Below the pieces are notes generated by a model that ran no database searches, had not been told where the DNA came from, and saw only the letters and a list, made by a program, of their open reading frames with translations. Shown piece by piece: positions 7,450 to 19,100 of a stretch of DNA of 24,707 bases. How positions within the stretch are numbered: the stretch's first letter is position 1; every line of letters starts with the position of its first letter. The stretch spans positions 57,786 through 82,492 of the forward strand of contig NW_014578216.1 of the NCBI RefSeq assembly GCF_000485595.1, in the 5' to 3' direction. This stretch comes from Priapulus caudatus. Its lineage: Eukaryota; Priapulida; Priapulimorpha; Priapulimorphida; Priapulidae. The position numbers and the translations under genes were made by a program.

Positions 7450-8009
7450 CTGAAATACATAATATGTTTAATGGAACGGATTTTTTACAAACGAATTTGA
7501 ATAAGTGTGACAGTGTGGCCTCAACATTAGCATACGAGCGCGTAGATACAATAATGTAACCCAACAAGAGTAGGGGTTTCTACAACAAACCCAATCCCTA
7601 CTCTTGTTGGATTACATTATTGTATCTAACGAGCGCGAGGTAGTTAGAGCGAACGTGCAGCAACAAAGTTCACAAGGAAACGTCGTGACACAGTTAACCG
7701 TATACCTAAATGTTACGATGGACTGATGTACAAACCGTCTCGGTACATCACACAGTGGCTCGCATAATTATTATTGTATTATTCATGACTGCTTCCTGCT
7801 TCATTATTATGCCTCCCTCGGCGGTACGGATGAGTGATCTGATCTGAGACACTGTTTTACAACTCACCAAGTTCGACAGGTACTACCACCTCATTTGTCG
7901 CTAGGTGGCGCTGTAAGCTCATAGTATCAAGATCACGCCGTGATCTGCGCCTACTACCAGGCCGTTTGCGGCGATTGCGACAGTTAGCGTCTTCCACGAG
8001 ACTCATCAC
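7370..8009 (-). CDS. Gene B: 3' end of an unrecognised small gene (two exons)
   Basis: Two minus-strand exons, 8009-7868 and 7449-7370, join in phase (1 nt plus 2 nt make an Asp codon) and end at TAA. The first follows CTTCTGCTCAG and encodes a very basic segment (CRNRRKRPGSRRRSRRDLD), then MSLQRHLATNEVVVPVEL. The second encodes an amphipathic helix, AILEELKRMAAEDDHLIGYK, and RPVFI. An ATG at 8006-8004 could start a 72-residue protein, but the strong acceptor before it suggests earlier exons that I could not find. The basic stretch could be a nuclear or nucleic-acid-binding segment; that is inference. No family recognised. Confidence 0.5.
7544..7627. repeat. Long hairpin in gene B intron
   Basis: Arms of 32 bp (7544-7575 and 7596-7627), starting AGATACAATAATGTAA and ending CAACAAGAGTAGGG, pair with one mismatch around a 20-base loop. 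Similar GAGCGCG sequences (7536-7542 and 7631-7637) lie just outside both arms. Probably a small foldback element. Confidence 0.85.
7868..8009 (-). CDS. Gene B basic exon
   Basis: An open exon of 47 codons plus 1 nt between CTGCTCAG and G|GTGAGT, a consensus donor. It is rich in Arg, with about a dozen Arg in 25 residues near its start. The frame would hit TAA within four codons if not spliced. Confidence 0.5.
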
Positions 8010-8293
8010 CTGAGCAGAAGGTAAGGATACATCTTATAAGCACTATATCTGGGACTGACGTAGAGAAATGGTAGCATGCATATATGAACAACGCGCCCGG
8101 CTGGTAAATCATGTTTCAAGCTGCTTTCGGGGTTTGCATCTTCACGCGGGGTTTTCGGTCTACTCAACTTGCAAAAGAAGGTCTCACATAGGTGGTGGTA
8201 CTACACTCCTACGCTGTGGTAAAACCCAGGCGTTTTGTTATGTGTAGATGTGGTTATAAGCCGGCTCCCACCGCTGCTTCCACAGACACTCGT

Positions 8294-8294
8294 A

Positions 8295-8349
<55 letters not shown>

Positions 8350-8380
8350 CTCAGGGTACGTTCTGGCAGTACCCTGAGTT
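8294..8380. repeat. CA microsatellite followed by a perfect 12-bp hairpin
   Basis: A CA run to about 8347 is followed directly by AACTCAGGGTAC (8348-8359), a 9-base loop and GTACCCTGAGTT (8369-8380). The hairpin may be the end of a degraded transposon. Bases 8010-8293 show nothing I can name. Confidence 0.85.
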
Positions 8381-8424
8381 ACATAGACCCTCTCAGCACT
8401 AGTAGGCCATGATGTTGATATGAT

Positions 8425-9276
8425 TTGTTGGCCGAAACTGACCCTTCTACTTCTATTCGCCTCTTTGCTGACGACACTGTTCTGTACCGCACCATCGTCA
8501 ATAAGAGCGATCAGTTAGCCCTACAGAGTGTCCTTACTCGTACTGAGAAGTGGGCAACATCATGGGGTATGTCATTCAATGCAGAAAAATGTAAAATTCT
8601 TCGCATTACTCGCTCCAAATCACCCTTGACTTTTACTTACTCGCTGTATCATAAATATCTATCTCTTTCCCCTACTTACAAATATTTGGGTGTTATTATT
8701 AGTAATGATCTTTGCTGGAATGCCCACGTTGACTACTTGTAAGAAAGCATCCCGATCCTTCGGCATGTTTATTGTTACGGCGTAATCTTAGCTTTGCTGA
8801 CTCTGAAACTCGGTCCCGAGCTTTTAAAACTATGGTTCTGCCCATATTAGAATATGCTTCGCCAGCCTGGTGCCTCTATAGACTTCAGAACTGCTCTAAA
8901 TTAGACACCATTTAGCATAAAGCTGCGAGATGTGTTTCCAGAAACTATGATGATAGTGTTGATGTTGTTTTGGCTCGTCTTGAATGGCCTCCTCTTCGTG
9001 TCCTCTTTCTTCATTCAAAACTCATAACTTTCTATGAAATTTATCATGGTGAGATGAAAATTGGCATTCCCTCTTGCTTAATGAAGCCTGTTCGCTGCAC
9101 CCGCTCATCTGAGCGTGTTCACTGTTTTCGGCATGTACAAACTTCTAAGGATCCTTTTAAGTTTAGCTTCTTTGTCTCTGTGATTCCGTATTGGAATTCA
9201 CTGCCTTTATCCTTAGTAAATGGCAAATTTACAACCTTTTTCGCTGCTATCCGCAGTGTGGATCTACCAACTTGAT
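8425..9276 (+). pseudogene. 5'-truncated, dead LINE reverse transcriptase (CR1/Jockey-like)
   Basis: Translation gives the end of a non-LTR reverse transcriptase: RLFADDTVLY carries the catalytic FADD motif. WGMSFNAEKCKILRI, YKYLGVIISNDLCW, VLPILEYASPAW and HKAARCVSRNYDD follow in the order usual for this family. Frame is lost near 8742 and again near 8775, and a TAG interrupts at about 8912, so it is not functional. The 5' domains (endonuclease, fingers) are missing. The frame ends at 9273-9275. Clade assignment is from motif style only. Confidence 0.88.
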
Positions 9277-9352
9277 CCACTTCTCTCTCCATCTTCATTA
9301 TAGTCCCCAGGACTTTTGAAGATTAACACTTATATGAGGTTAGTAGGTCTCG

Positions 9353-9569
9353 GGGGAGAGATAGTGATCTGCTAGATGGTGCATTATTAGTATAAATAAG
9401 TTGTGGATATAGAAATCAGTTAACCCTAACCCTAATCCTAACCCTAACCCTAACCCTATCCCTAATTCTAAAATAAAACAAAATTAGCCAAAAATAATAA
9501 AAAATAAAATAAACAAGAGACAAAATTAGCCAATCAGAGCCGTCCCCTGGCGTATCACTATCTCTCCCC
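9353..9569. mobile_element. Small inverted-repeat-bounded element carrying telomeric repeats
   Basis: GGGGAGAGATAGTGAT (9353-9368) is repeated in perfect inverted form as ATCACTATCTCTCCCC (9554-9569). Between them lies an interstitial telomeric array of CCCTAA units (about 9420-9468), then A-rich sequence. No coding capacity and no clear target duplication. It lies just 3' of the dead LINE. Confidence 0.6.
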
Positions 9570-10046
9570 TGTGCAAAATTTCCCCCCCCACGTATATATA
9601 TATATAGTTAAACTGTTTGCGTATAGGCCTATGCTTAGCTAATCTGACAGGGGTGCTAAACTTAACTAGGATTGGGCCTTATCATTACTCTCACTCTCAG
9701 AGCTTTCTTGAATCGATTCGTTTGAATCTAATAAAACCTGCTTTTTACTAACGTGCCCTTCTTGCTCCTAGAATTGGAAAAGAGGAAGAGAGAGAGTGAG
9801 AGAGTTGATAAATCACCTTATAAATACAATAAGGCTATATCAGATTAAGTGTTCTATGTACCAACCAATCAAACAATAATAAAGTCACCGATACCGATAC
9901 ACTCAGTAAATTTCAAGTTACTTCTGTTTCTGTGCTTTCTTCCCTGTTACTAGCATACGGGTGCCGAGCCTTGTTGGAGTGATTTTTTTAAAGCTAGATA
10001 TCACGATTTTATAATCCTGTATAACATGATTATAGGCAGACGAAAA
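9570..10046. other. Spacer upstream of PARPBP
   Basis: AT-rich with a TA run at 9594-9605 and a GA-rich patch near 9781-9803. It should contain the PARPBP promoter, but I see no convincing TATA box or other element. A minus-strand ATG with a short basic frame near 9956-9920 is too weak to call an exon of gene B. Confidence 0.4.
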
Positions 10047-10164
10047 ATGGGATCGGAAGGAAAATCGAGTGAGCGTGGAACAGCAGATGCCTATTTTTTA
10101 TCCAGTTCCTGCATGGACAAAAACATTCTGACTCTTGTCCTCGACAAACTAAGATGTGTAGCAG
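10047..10164 (+). CDS. PARPBP: PARPBP exon 1 (start)
   Basis: ATG in AAAAATGG context. 39 codons encode a Ser/Gly-rich start, then a helix (DKNILTLVLDKLRCVA). Donor G|GTAGTG in phase 1 matches the 2-nt phase of the next acceptor. The intron that follows (10165-10528) is plain AT-rich sequence. Confidence 0.65.
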
Positions 10165-13100
10165 GTAGTGATATATGGATGATGAAGTGCTAAGGGTACC
10201 ATGTACCATTTAATATAATAAAAAACACAATATAATATATAATACATTCATGGACCATAGTTCCTTCCATGGAATTCATACATCCATTCCATTTCCATAC
10301 ATATACATATGGTTTCTGCAGCTGAATACGTCTTTGTGATATAGTCAATGTTTAGAATATTGGCTTTGGACATGTCTGTTAATAAAATTTAAATAACCTC
10401 GTGAGAAGTGCCCAGAAGATAAGTTGCTACCGTTGCTATGCTCTGCCGTTACTTTATTCCAGTAATTAAATTGGTTGATTATACTGTAAAAGTGGATGCA
10501 TAGTAATATTAATCTCACCTTCCTATAGCCGATGGCAACACGTTGGTGGCCAGCCTTGATACATGCTATCGGCTCACTGTATATCAGACTGCAACTGGAC
10601 TGTGTCTAGACTGGGCGAGACGGCATGGACTACCATCCAAGAAGTTACTTCTGAACAAGCATGATGCATTGGTGGCCTTACAGTTGTGCCTGGCTCAAAA
10701 AAGCAAAGACGTAAGTAACATTGTGCATTGCTAACCATATAATAACCCATATAATAACCCATTGTCTTTAGTGGGACATTTTCACTTTGGAGCACGCATC
10801 TCTGCTGTACCACTTTGCTGCTGGACATTTGTAATTTTTTTTTATTTACAAATATACGAGAGTGGAGAGTGTGAAATGGAAAATGGAAAGGCTTTGGAAG
10901 GTAGAATAATGGTTGCGCATAATTTTCAGGAAGGAGGTGACTTTCACGTGGAGCTGAGTAGGGTGTTGGAACTAGAGCGCCACCTGACGATGGCCGCCAC
11001 GGCCGCATGTACATCACGCCGGAGACCTGCCCTCCCATGTAGTACTACTGTTAACACACACAGAAAAACAGGAATCTCAGATTGCTCCAGTGACAGTGAT
11101 AGGTCAGAGCCATCCTCGGTCGTAGAAGCTGATAGGTCAGAGCCAACCTCAGCCATGGAAGCTGATAGGTCAGAGCCATCCCCGGCCATGGAAGCTGATA
11201 GGTCAGAGCCATCCCCGGCCATGGAAGCTGATAGGTCAGAGCCATCCCCGGCCGTGGAAGCTGATAGGTCAGAGCCATCCCCGGCCGTGGAAGCTGATAG
11301 GTCAGAGCCATCCCCGGCCGTAGAAGCTGATAGGTCAGAGCCATCCCTGGCCGGGGTAGCTGATAGGTTGGAGCTGGAATCGGCACGTAAGAGCTACTAC
11401 AGGTTCCTCGACGAATGTGACGTTGTTGATGAGAGGGGGCTGCTGGCATTCCTAATGGATAAATCTATGAGTGGTGCTGCCGAGGATGATGAGTGCTGTC
11501 ACAATCGCAAGCCCTTGCTGTTTGTCGGGATTCCACAGTGTCCAATACAGGTGACATGCTCTTTTCTCATCAGAATGTCCATTTACTTACTTATTTTCTA
11601 ACGTACTTATTTACTTACGTACTTGAGTTGCTTGCGTTCTTGCTTGTTTATTTGTTTGATTGTTTGCTTATGTGCTTGCTTGCTTGTTTGCTTGTTTGTT
11701 TGCTTACTTACTCACAAATGTACTCATTTACTTAATTGGCTTCATTCTTAGGGGAACATAGAATAGCGTGAGGGTGTCCAACTTATCCCAATAAGTCAGT
11801 AAGTACTACCTGCTGGCTTATTGGGATAAGTTAAATAGGTCATCAAGTTGCAGGTTCCTCTTTTACCACCTTTTTTTACAACTCCCGCAGTGTTCTCTCT
11901 TTTTTATTTCGATTCCCTTCAATCTCGTTCCCCTGTTGTTATCTCTTTCTCTTTAAATAATACAGTGGCGGTAACACTACATTATTTTACATTTCCTTTT
12001 CAGCGCGCTTTTATATCGATGCTTTGCCGAAACAGACGAGTATACAATGTCACCGTGGAGACGTCCCTCGACGCCAGTCTCCGCGAAGGAGAGGTAGTGT
12101 CGCCGGAGATAAGCATAGATGCGGGTCGGTTAGAGGAGATTCTTGTTGCTCCCGTGGAGCCCTCTGGTGACAAGCCTTCGGCGGCAACCGAGGTGAAGAA
12201 CACATTAACGTTATGTAGCGCCACCTACCATGGCTACTACAACTGTGGTGTTCGTATCCGGATGACTACCCCCTGGAGAACTACCCCCAGGACAACTACT
12301 ACCCGGACAATTACCCCCCTAGGACAACTCTCACCCGGACAACTGCCACCCCGACAACTACCCCCCTAGGGTTAGGGTTAGGGTTGTCCTAGGGGGGAAT
12401 TGTCCTAGGGTGGTAGTTGTCATAGGGAGGTAATTGTCCGGGTGGTAGTTGTCCAGGGGGTAGTTGTCCAGGGGGTAGTTGTCCTAGAATCGTGGTGTTG
12501 AATATAAATTAAAAAGAGGCGGCGCCATCTATCATAGGTTATTTTTAGCTCAGCTGACGAAGTCAGATGCAGCTTGTAGAATCGCATAATTGTCCGTCCG
12601 TGCGTTTGTGCGTCCGTGCGTTCGTGCGTCCGTCCGTCCGTCCGTCCGTGCGTCTGTGAACAGTTGGGCACAAATCTTAACCGCTCGACGTACAGTCTTG
12701 ATATTTGAGACGTCGGGGGGGATCGCGAAAAGGACTCGTGATGTCGAATTTGGGGGTCAAGAGTCAAAGGTCAAGATGTGTCGATGGAGGGAGAATATTT
12801 CCCCCTTAACTTAAGGTATAAGAGGAAATACGGAATTGCGGGACAAATCTCAACGGCTTGACCTACGCTCTTAATATTTGATGTATAGTGTGATGGGGAG
12901 GAAACCCATCACCAGTGCGAAATTGGAGGTCACAGGTCAAAGGGCAGTGGGGGAAAGGTCAGATATCAGATATTTTCTGAGGACATGGTCTAATGGACCG
13001 AGTGCAAAACATTTTTGTTTCAGCGCTGACCTAACGTTTTTATCACTTTATTGAAAGGACCGTGAAATCTACTTTCTGCTGACGTGCGAAGAGTAAGTGT

Positions 13101-16100
13101 CTGATAACCTTTTGACCTCCAAAACCAGGGGTTAAACATGGATTTGTTGACTGACTACAACTCTCGTATTCATGCTGTTTGTGCACAGGGCGGGCGTGCG
13201 GTGTACCGGTACTTGTGTGTTGCAGATGAGCATTTGACCGGCATTTACAGCAAGTTATCGGCAATAATAGGCGAAATAGAGTAGAGAAACATTAAGACTT
13301 TGGTAGTAAATACATTTCGTGTTTACTTTTTTTTATTTTATTGAGACGTTCCAAGTGCCTGTGATATAGCTCTAGAACTATAGCCTAGCTTCCGCTCCTG
13401 CGGCGGAGCGGAGAGCTATAGTTCTAGAGCTACCTGTGACATAGCTCTAGTACTATAGTTCGCGTAAAGTTGCCTGCGGCAACTAGAGCTATTGAGGTTA
13501 GCCATTTACTAATCGCTAGATAGATGGCGCGCGTGCACTGTCCGCTATCACTGCTAAACAATGGCGTCTAGTTACGAAGGAAAACCCGTAAATGAATTGA
13601 AATCAGAGTTGCAAAGTAGAGGTGCAAAGACATCTGGGAGGAAGTCTGATCTGATAGAAAAGTAAATTAATTAACCTACCTGCTCTCTAAAGTAGCACGT
13701 ACACGTACGTGCGTGCGTGCGTGCGTGTGCACGTACACGTGCGGGAGTGCGTGCGTGCGTGCGTGCGTATGCACGTACATGTGCGTGCGTGCGAGCGTGC
13801 GTGCGTGCGTGTGCACGTACACGTGCGTGCGTGCGTGTGCGTGCGTGCGTGCGTGTGTACGTACACGTGCGTGAATGCGTGCGTGTGCACGTACACGTGC
13901 GGGCGTGCGTGCGCACGTACACGTACTTGCATCAAGAGCTAATAATACCTATATTATTATTAGCTATTAGGTATTATTAGCTCTTGCTTGCATGCGTGTG
14001 CAAGTGCATGTGCGTGCATGCGTGTGTGTGCACGTACACGTGCGTGCGTGCGTGCGTGTGTACGTACACGTGCATGCGTGTGCACGTACACGTGCGTTTG
14101 TGTGCACGTACACGTTCGTGCGTGCGTGCGTGCGTGTGCACGTACACGTGCGCGCGTGCGTGGGTGCGTCTACACGTACACGTGCGTGCGTATGCACGTA
14201 CATGTGCGTGCGTGCGTGTGCACTTACACGTGCGTGCGTGCGTGGGTGCGTGTGCACGTACAAGCTGTATCTTTATTACTGTACTACCAGTAGGTATAGC
14301 AAAGCCTATCATAGATTTTAGATCTGTATTAGTAGTATCCTAGATGTATGCTCTGAGCGCGAACGTGATGGCAGGAGGGCGCACTTGATTCGGTTGCCAG
14401 TGAGTTTATAAGAAGAATACCTGGCTACAGTACACGTCAGTTGAGTGCTGTCGCTCTGCGGCACTTGTTTGTACAGTTGTTAATTAACATGAGTGGCTTC
14501 GTTTAGCTAGCGTTACAGAGGTTCATAGCCATATCTTGCTTAGTCTCTTACACTATGAGATGCAGAGGCTGTATCTGACTCAGCCTCTGACATTACACTG
14601 CATTCTCTGCTTCAACGCATCATATTCTGTAAAAAAACAGGTGCTCATAAAAGTACATTGTAACATATGAAGCCATTACTTTACACATTCCTAATAATAT
14701 CCCTATGTTGAATGCAATTTTCCAAATAACTAAATCACTATTGCATCTATATAAAAATAGTAAAAACAATATTTAAGCAATAATTTTTTTTTAAATGAAA
14801 TGAAATGCTTTCAGGCTTATGTCATGAAAATTTTGATTGGCTATCTACGTCTGCTCATCAACTCTAGAGATGAGATGTCATTGGCTTGTATCATCAATGT
14901 ACCGGAGAGAGGAATCAACCACGCAGCTTTCACGGAGTTGAAACGACTGGCACGAAAACGGGGAATGCCGTTATTCCAGGTGCACCTAACAAAATAATAT
15001 ATAAAACAATTGTTGGGGTTAGGAGATTGTAGAAATGTGCTAGGTTATTATAAACTGCCTGTACACCCATGCTAAAACTGCTTTTGGCAAAATCAACTAT
15101 GTAGGTCTTGCCATAGCAGCAATTGTTGTACTTTATATGTACTTTATGTGGTGATGTCAAATTTGGCTACCTGTGCCCCATATTAAATCGTATTGATCTT
15201 ATGAAATATATATTCGACTTACTGAGGAAATGGTAGTCTAAAAGGATATGCTATGGCAATAAAGTTGCTTTTGCGCATGGTTGCCGAGTACCTATTTACA
15301 GTAGTTTATAATACACGTTGAGTGCACACCAAATGTAATTAACAGTGAATGTAAGAAGACCCGACAACATCATGAATGAAACTGCTATTGTAATTCTTAC
15401 CTGTTTATCGATAAACCCACGTTGGGATTGTGCACAGCTAGTTTACAAGTGGTGTCCGATTACTGTGAGTTTCGATTTATTTCCATAGTTTATATTTGTT
15501 GTATCAATCACCATAGTAACAGTCAATAAGCGTTTGTTGTTTCAATCACCAGACAGTGACATCGTACGTGATGCGTGTACGCCTTGGTGGGAAGAGCTAT
15601 GCTCCGGAGCAGTGCTGCCCTCTCTATCCACATATTTCGGCCCTCAGCGATTTCATCTGCCTTCTGAACAAAATGCAGACGATTCTGGAAGAGGAGCAGG
15701 ATACCGGGTAATCTAGTAATGTTAAAACAGAAACTTGCGGTTAAGCAAGGAATGCCAGTAAGTGCTCAGATTGTTGGAAAAAAATGAGAAATCATCAATT
15801 TACCACTTAAAACCTGCATGAAATGAGGGTATGATCTTATGTACCCAGTGTTAATTGCTCACGTTTGTTAATTGCTTAACTGCAGTGGGTAATGTAGTGT
15901 CTATATTATGTTTAATGTATCATATATATATATATATAATATAATATCGTAATAAGCATCGCAACGTTATAACATGTTAGTAACATAAATTTTATTACAG
16001 TTTTTATCTTACTTTGACAATGATAATAATGATGATGTCATTTCAGAAGGGCCATCCAGACGTTAATCTCCGTCGTTAAGAATGCACTTCTCAAGTCAAA

Positions 16101-19100
16101 ACATAACACACTCGGGGCAAGTGGTATAGATGGCGCTGTCAGTCGGCTGCGAACTCTCGCCCAAACAGCAACACAGAGACTGGCCGAGGGACAGCTGGAT
16201 GATAAGGTATCGAATCGCCATCAGCGGCTCATGCAAAATTGGTTTAAGGCCCCCTTTGAGCCCGATACACTGACTCTGTTCAACGCTTGTGCCTGTGGCG
16301 CCAGTTAAAGTGTGTATTGCGAGTTTTTTGGCTCAGAAAAACTAAATATAGCTGAATATAGCCTCATCTGACAGTGGAAATATCACTGATTATACCAACA
16401 TTCAAAACACCAAGATTTTATGCAGTTATAGCATAGAAAAATTGATTTGACCACATCATACCACCATTAAATTTTATCGTGTCCCGACTCTCAAAATCAC
16501 AAATGGCGTCTTTGAACAAGTGCACATAATTAAAACAAAAGGGTGTGCAATTCTGTTTGGTAAATATTATTGAGTTTTTATGTCAATAATTCAGAGCACT
16601 TTCAGTCATTGTCATTCCCGTGTCACTATCTGACTGGCAATCCACAAGCTTCTCTAATAACAGACTTTACGTGGCATTAGTACTACACTGCTGTTACGCC
16701 AGTATGAACGTCTGTGTTTACACTCTGACCCGATTTCTACGGTGCGACGGTATGCATTACTGCACCGTGATAGATGTCTCACGCTACCGCGAGAAAGTTC
16801 GAGAGATGGCAACGGTAAACAGAAACAGAACGCAAAATTGTAATCGTGCATGATTTCATTGGATTTGGTGAATATGAAGGTTCTAAGACATTTTATCGTT
16901 ACTCTACACAATTCCTGTTACTCAAGCAATAACGGTAGGTATCATGAAAGTGGGGAAAACATTGGAAAATTCTCGCAATACACGCTTTAATAGGAAATTA
17001 CCATTTTCAAAAGCGTATCACTTTTCAAACTTATCGTTTCATTCACCAATCACAGTAGAGTTGATAAAGACGTGTAACTCTGAAATGGTGATTACATTAT
17101 GACGCAAGTCAGTAAATTACGAGTTCCGATGGTATGAAATTGCCCGAAATTTTATGACCCTGGCATAATGAGGCGCATACTTTTTAACAACCTTTCTTAT
17201 ATGGGACAAAAAGGAGATGACGGGCAAGGAGGTAACATGAGTGGGACAGCCACGGTGTTTCGTTGCCGTCAATATCGTGCGATTATCGGGGGTGCCACGG
17301 CGAGTAATACTAGCCGCACACTATCCGACCCGAGTGCGATCGGGAGGCTTACGATTGGATCGAGAGGCTTTAGTTTGGCTCGGGAGGCTTAAGTTTGGCT
17401 CGGGAGGTCATTTTGGCCCGATTCGAATTTTGAATCGGGAGCAGATCGGGTCGGATAGTGTGCGAGGGCTTACGACGCGACTCGGATAGTGTGCGTGGCC
17501 ATCCGACCCGATCGGCGAGCGCTGAAGAAAATTGACCAATCACAGAGCAGCGCCATGGGAACCGCATTCAAATGGAATTGCATTCGAACCATGGGAAACA
17601 CTCCCGACCTTTAGTACACGCTAAATCCGCTTGGAACGCCACGAGAGTGCCATGGTTTGTGCCAACTTTGAGTCGGACAGTGTGCAGTGGCCTCCCGATC
17701 GATCGGGAGCGGGTCGTATAGTGTGCGGGGGCTTAGTGCTGTGCACAGTGCAAGATCGGATAGTGTGCGGCTAGCATAAGACGGTCAACTACAGCACTGG
17801 GCGTCGATCGTACAGCGAGAATCAAACGGCCGTAGTGTTTATGTAGTCACGCGGACGTCTCGCTCGACACATTACAGCTCGACATTCCCGAGAGAATATG
17901 CGGTCACCGCAACGTCATCGCGTTACGCGAGCTCCTCGACGACGCAGCCTCCCTGCCGGTCGCCGACGGCAACCGCGCAGACGTGCTCACCGGTGGCGTC
18001 GCGAGTCAGTCGACGCCGATACACCTGCCCTCGCTGATGTCGCAGTTCAGGTAAGTCTCTGCGGGCAGCATAGACGTGAGTGTTTAGCCAGCTATGCAGT
18101 GTTGGAAATAACCCCCCGCCTCCTGTCTAGAGGCTGGTAACTGTTGAGCAGGATGGGCTCATTTTTATGGATTTTACTATAGTTTATATAGTAGGAATCA
18201 AAATTTTCGAAAACTAGGACTGGCTGAGTTTTCAGACTATTTTCCAAGACTGTTCTATATTTCCGAATTGGCTGCGATCAAAGGTTTGGTGTTCATTACC
18301 ATAGGCGGTACGAGATCTCTGTCGTAGAAGGTCTTGTTAAGTGTCTTAGTGTCATGGTTCTTGATTGGTTTACTGAGACAATGCTTAATTGGTTGCACTG
18401 GTTGTTCCCACATGTTTTTTTCTTCATATTCTTCTTGTGTTTCTTTAAGTTGTAATGGTAGGCAGCGTCAGAGCTTGTGTGAAATAATATGTGGCAGAGT
18501 GCTTTGATTACCTCCGTTGCAACAGAGTTGCAGGGAGGTAATGTAATCGCTCTCGTGTGTGTGTTCGTGTGTGTGTTCGTGTGTGTGTGTAGCCAGCAGC
18601 GAGCCAGCTGTTATACACACGCTCAACCGATCGATCGATTCAGCACCAGCTCGCCTTAGAGGCTTAGGGTGTCCAGTCAGCAGCAGCTTGCCTTAGGGCG
18701 TCCAGTCAGCAGCAGCCAGCAGCGAGCCAGCTGTTATACACATGTATACATGTTACACGCTCGCGGAGGTATGCACTCTCTTTGAGTGCCCTCTGTCTAG
18801 TTAATTGAATGTTATGCACGTCTGAACCTGCCCAACAATGTCATAAGAATCCTAGGACTTCGGTGATACTTTGGTGATTTATGATACAATCGTTAAAATT
18901 CGATAAGCGTATAATTTTTTGGGAGAATTTTATTTGTAAACTCCTAACACGACAGCAAAGTTTATGCGGGATATGGGATGCAGCAGCAAGTGGTCTCCAG
19001 ATAATAACAGCTAATTATTGTTATCAGGAGCAAGCTAATAATGAATAAACCAAGGAGTAAGAGTAATTATATAAACTTATAAAGTTTATATAAAGAGTTA

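Noticed and set aside
10574-11038. 154-codon minus-strand frame across PARPBP exons 2-3
   Set aside because: No similarity seen; the plus strand has conserved PARPBP sequence and splice sites.
13671-14343. Several Arg/Val/Cys-rich frames on both strands
   Set aside because: All are translations of the GTGC/ACGTACAC satellite, open in every phase.
14345-14500. Solo LTR
   Set aside because: Promoter-like sequence only; I could not find both termini or a target duplication, so it is not listed as a mobile element.
15534-15716. 60-codon frame over PARPBP exon 6
   Set aside because: The conserved LGGKSYAP sequence is in another frame, bounded by proper splice sites.
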